From Globicatella sulfidifaciens DSM 15739 (lineage in GTDB: Bacteria; Bacillota; Bacilli; Lactobacillales; Aerococcaceae): a stretch of DNA of 64,000 nucleotides. The stretch covers positions 2,484 to 66,483 of the forward strand of contig NZ_FUWO01000009.1 in assembly GCF_900167405.1 (NCBI RefSeq), read 5' to 3'. The notes under the pieces are model-generated. The model did no database searches, was not told the origin of the DNA, and worked only from the letters and a program-made list of their open reading frames with translations. Made by a program: the position numbers and the translations under genes. Of this stretch, positions 63,658-64,000 are shown in pieces (within the stretch, counting starts at the first letter, position 1; each line of letters begins with the position of its first letter).

Positions 63658-63770
63658 GTCTCGGCTTAAACTTTGAGCATTCCCTTTGCTTCCAGCTAAT
63701 ATTTACTAGCGCAGTGGATGGGGCACCAAAGTGCGTCTTATTGATTTGTTTGACGCCCTTCCCCACTTAA
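63658..63770 (+). repeat. Dispersed repeat copy with changed hairpin arms
   Basis: Begins about AGTCTCGGCTTAAACTTTG (left end analogue) and contains CGCAGTGGATGGGGCACCAAA (63714-63734) against TTTGACGCCCTTCCCCACTT (63749-63768). Both arms differ from other A hairpins, yet still pair. The B hairpin is missing. Three bases after it lies a stop codon of the last gene. Confidence 0.75.
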
Positions 63771-63772
63771 TT

Positions 63773-64000
63773 TTAATTAATGTATATTTTACGCAATAAT
63801 CTTTCAGAAAATTCTTGAATTTTAATGGTAGAATTATTTTGATACACAACCCCTTCGATTAACATACCATGAGCATGTAAAGTGTCTATTTCGCCAAATT
63901 TAGGTGAAATAATGTTGCCCGTTTCAATATTGATTGATAAACCACCAAAATCATCAATCTGTACATATTCATTATTGACTAAATGATATAATAACGAATC
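63773..64000 (-). CDS. C-terminal part of a protein, possibly FAD/NAD(P)-binding
   Basis: Only the last 75 residues are inside the window. The end reads VQIDDFGGLSINIETGNIISPKFGEIDTLHAHGMLIEGV...NNSTIKIQEFSERLLRKIYIN-like sequence (no stop upstream to the edge). The HAHG...EGV pattern before a final helix resembles the C-terminus of FAD/NAD(P)-binding proteins of the COG4529 type. The identification is tentative; the start is beyond 64000. Confidence 0.5.
   Translation of the reverse strand, partial: DSLLYHLVNNEYVQIDDFGGLSINIETGNIISPKFGEIDTLHAHGMLIEGVVYQNNSTIKIQEFSERLLRKIYIN

Overview
The window is low-GC Gram-positive DNA, most likely from the order Lactobacillales. A family close to Aerococcaceae or Carnobacteriaceae is a guess. 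The evidence is an AT-rich sequence with strong GGAGG ribosome sites, the Bacillus-like order yqgN-gluP-glcK, a RexAB-type recombination nuclease, the PTS ascorbate (ula) operon, an ECF riboflavin transporter under an FMN riboswitch, and an OatA-type peptidoglycan O-acetyltransferase. No rRNA, tRNA, CRISPR array or complete insertion sequence was seen.

Layout. Positions 1-9060 hold housekeeping genes: folate cyclo-ligase, rhomboid, glucokinase, a rhodanese-like protein, pyrR, rqcH, an MFS carrier, rimM-trmD and ppaC. Positions 9579-17111 are rexB-rexA, followed by a small VOC protein and a cluster of dispersed repeats. Positions 19470-21566 are a two-gene operon: a GIY-YIG nuclease fused to a DUF2075 ATPase, then a MazG-like pyrophosphohydrolase. 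This is a plausible defence module. Positions 22163-27125 are an accessory island with much decay: a ClbS-like protein, an AbiEi antitoxin with a truncated toxin, GNAT and IS256 fragments, a copY pseudogene whose operator survives, and an intact copper ATPase copB. Positions 27576-33321 return to core genes: two lipoproteins, lspA-rluD, DUF2786, a methyltransferase and nth.

Positions 33493-53065 are a sugar and polyol block. Hexuronate catabolism (uxuB-uxuA-eda, a GntR regulator, uxaC and a second eda) has palindromic operators and cre-like sites. It is followed by an ugp-type ABC transporter with a glycerophosphodiesterase, and then a DeoR-regulated L-ascorbate operon (ulaG-C-A-B-D-E-F). Positions 53319-64000 hold a nitroreductase, a membrane metalloprotease-like protein, a tryptophan-type ABC transporter, oatA, a LysM protein, a ferredoxin, ribU and one gene cut by the window edge.

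Two non-coding signals stand out. First, the ABC transporter at 56605-59282 has its substrate-binding protein fused to its permease. Its leader encodes a 17-residue peptide (MFSIFSTKSNRWQSWHR) with two Trp codons, followed by mutually exclusive hairpins and two terminators. This is a classic leader-peptide attenuator in a lineage that normally uses T-boxes or TRAP for tryptophan. Second, a family of composite palindromic repeats, with short terminal inverted repeats in the best copies, occupies many intergenic gaps, often just after genes and next to terminators. One copy appears to have changed both arms of its stem together.
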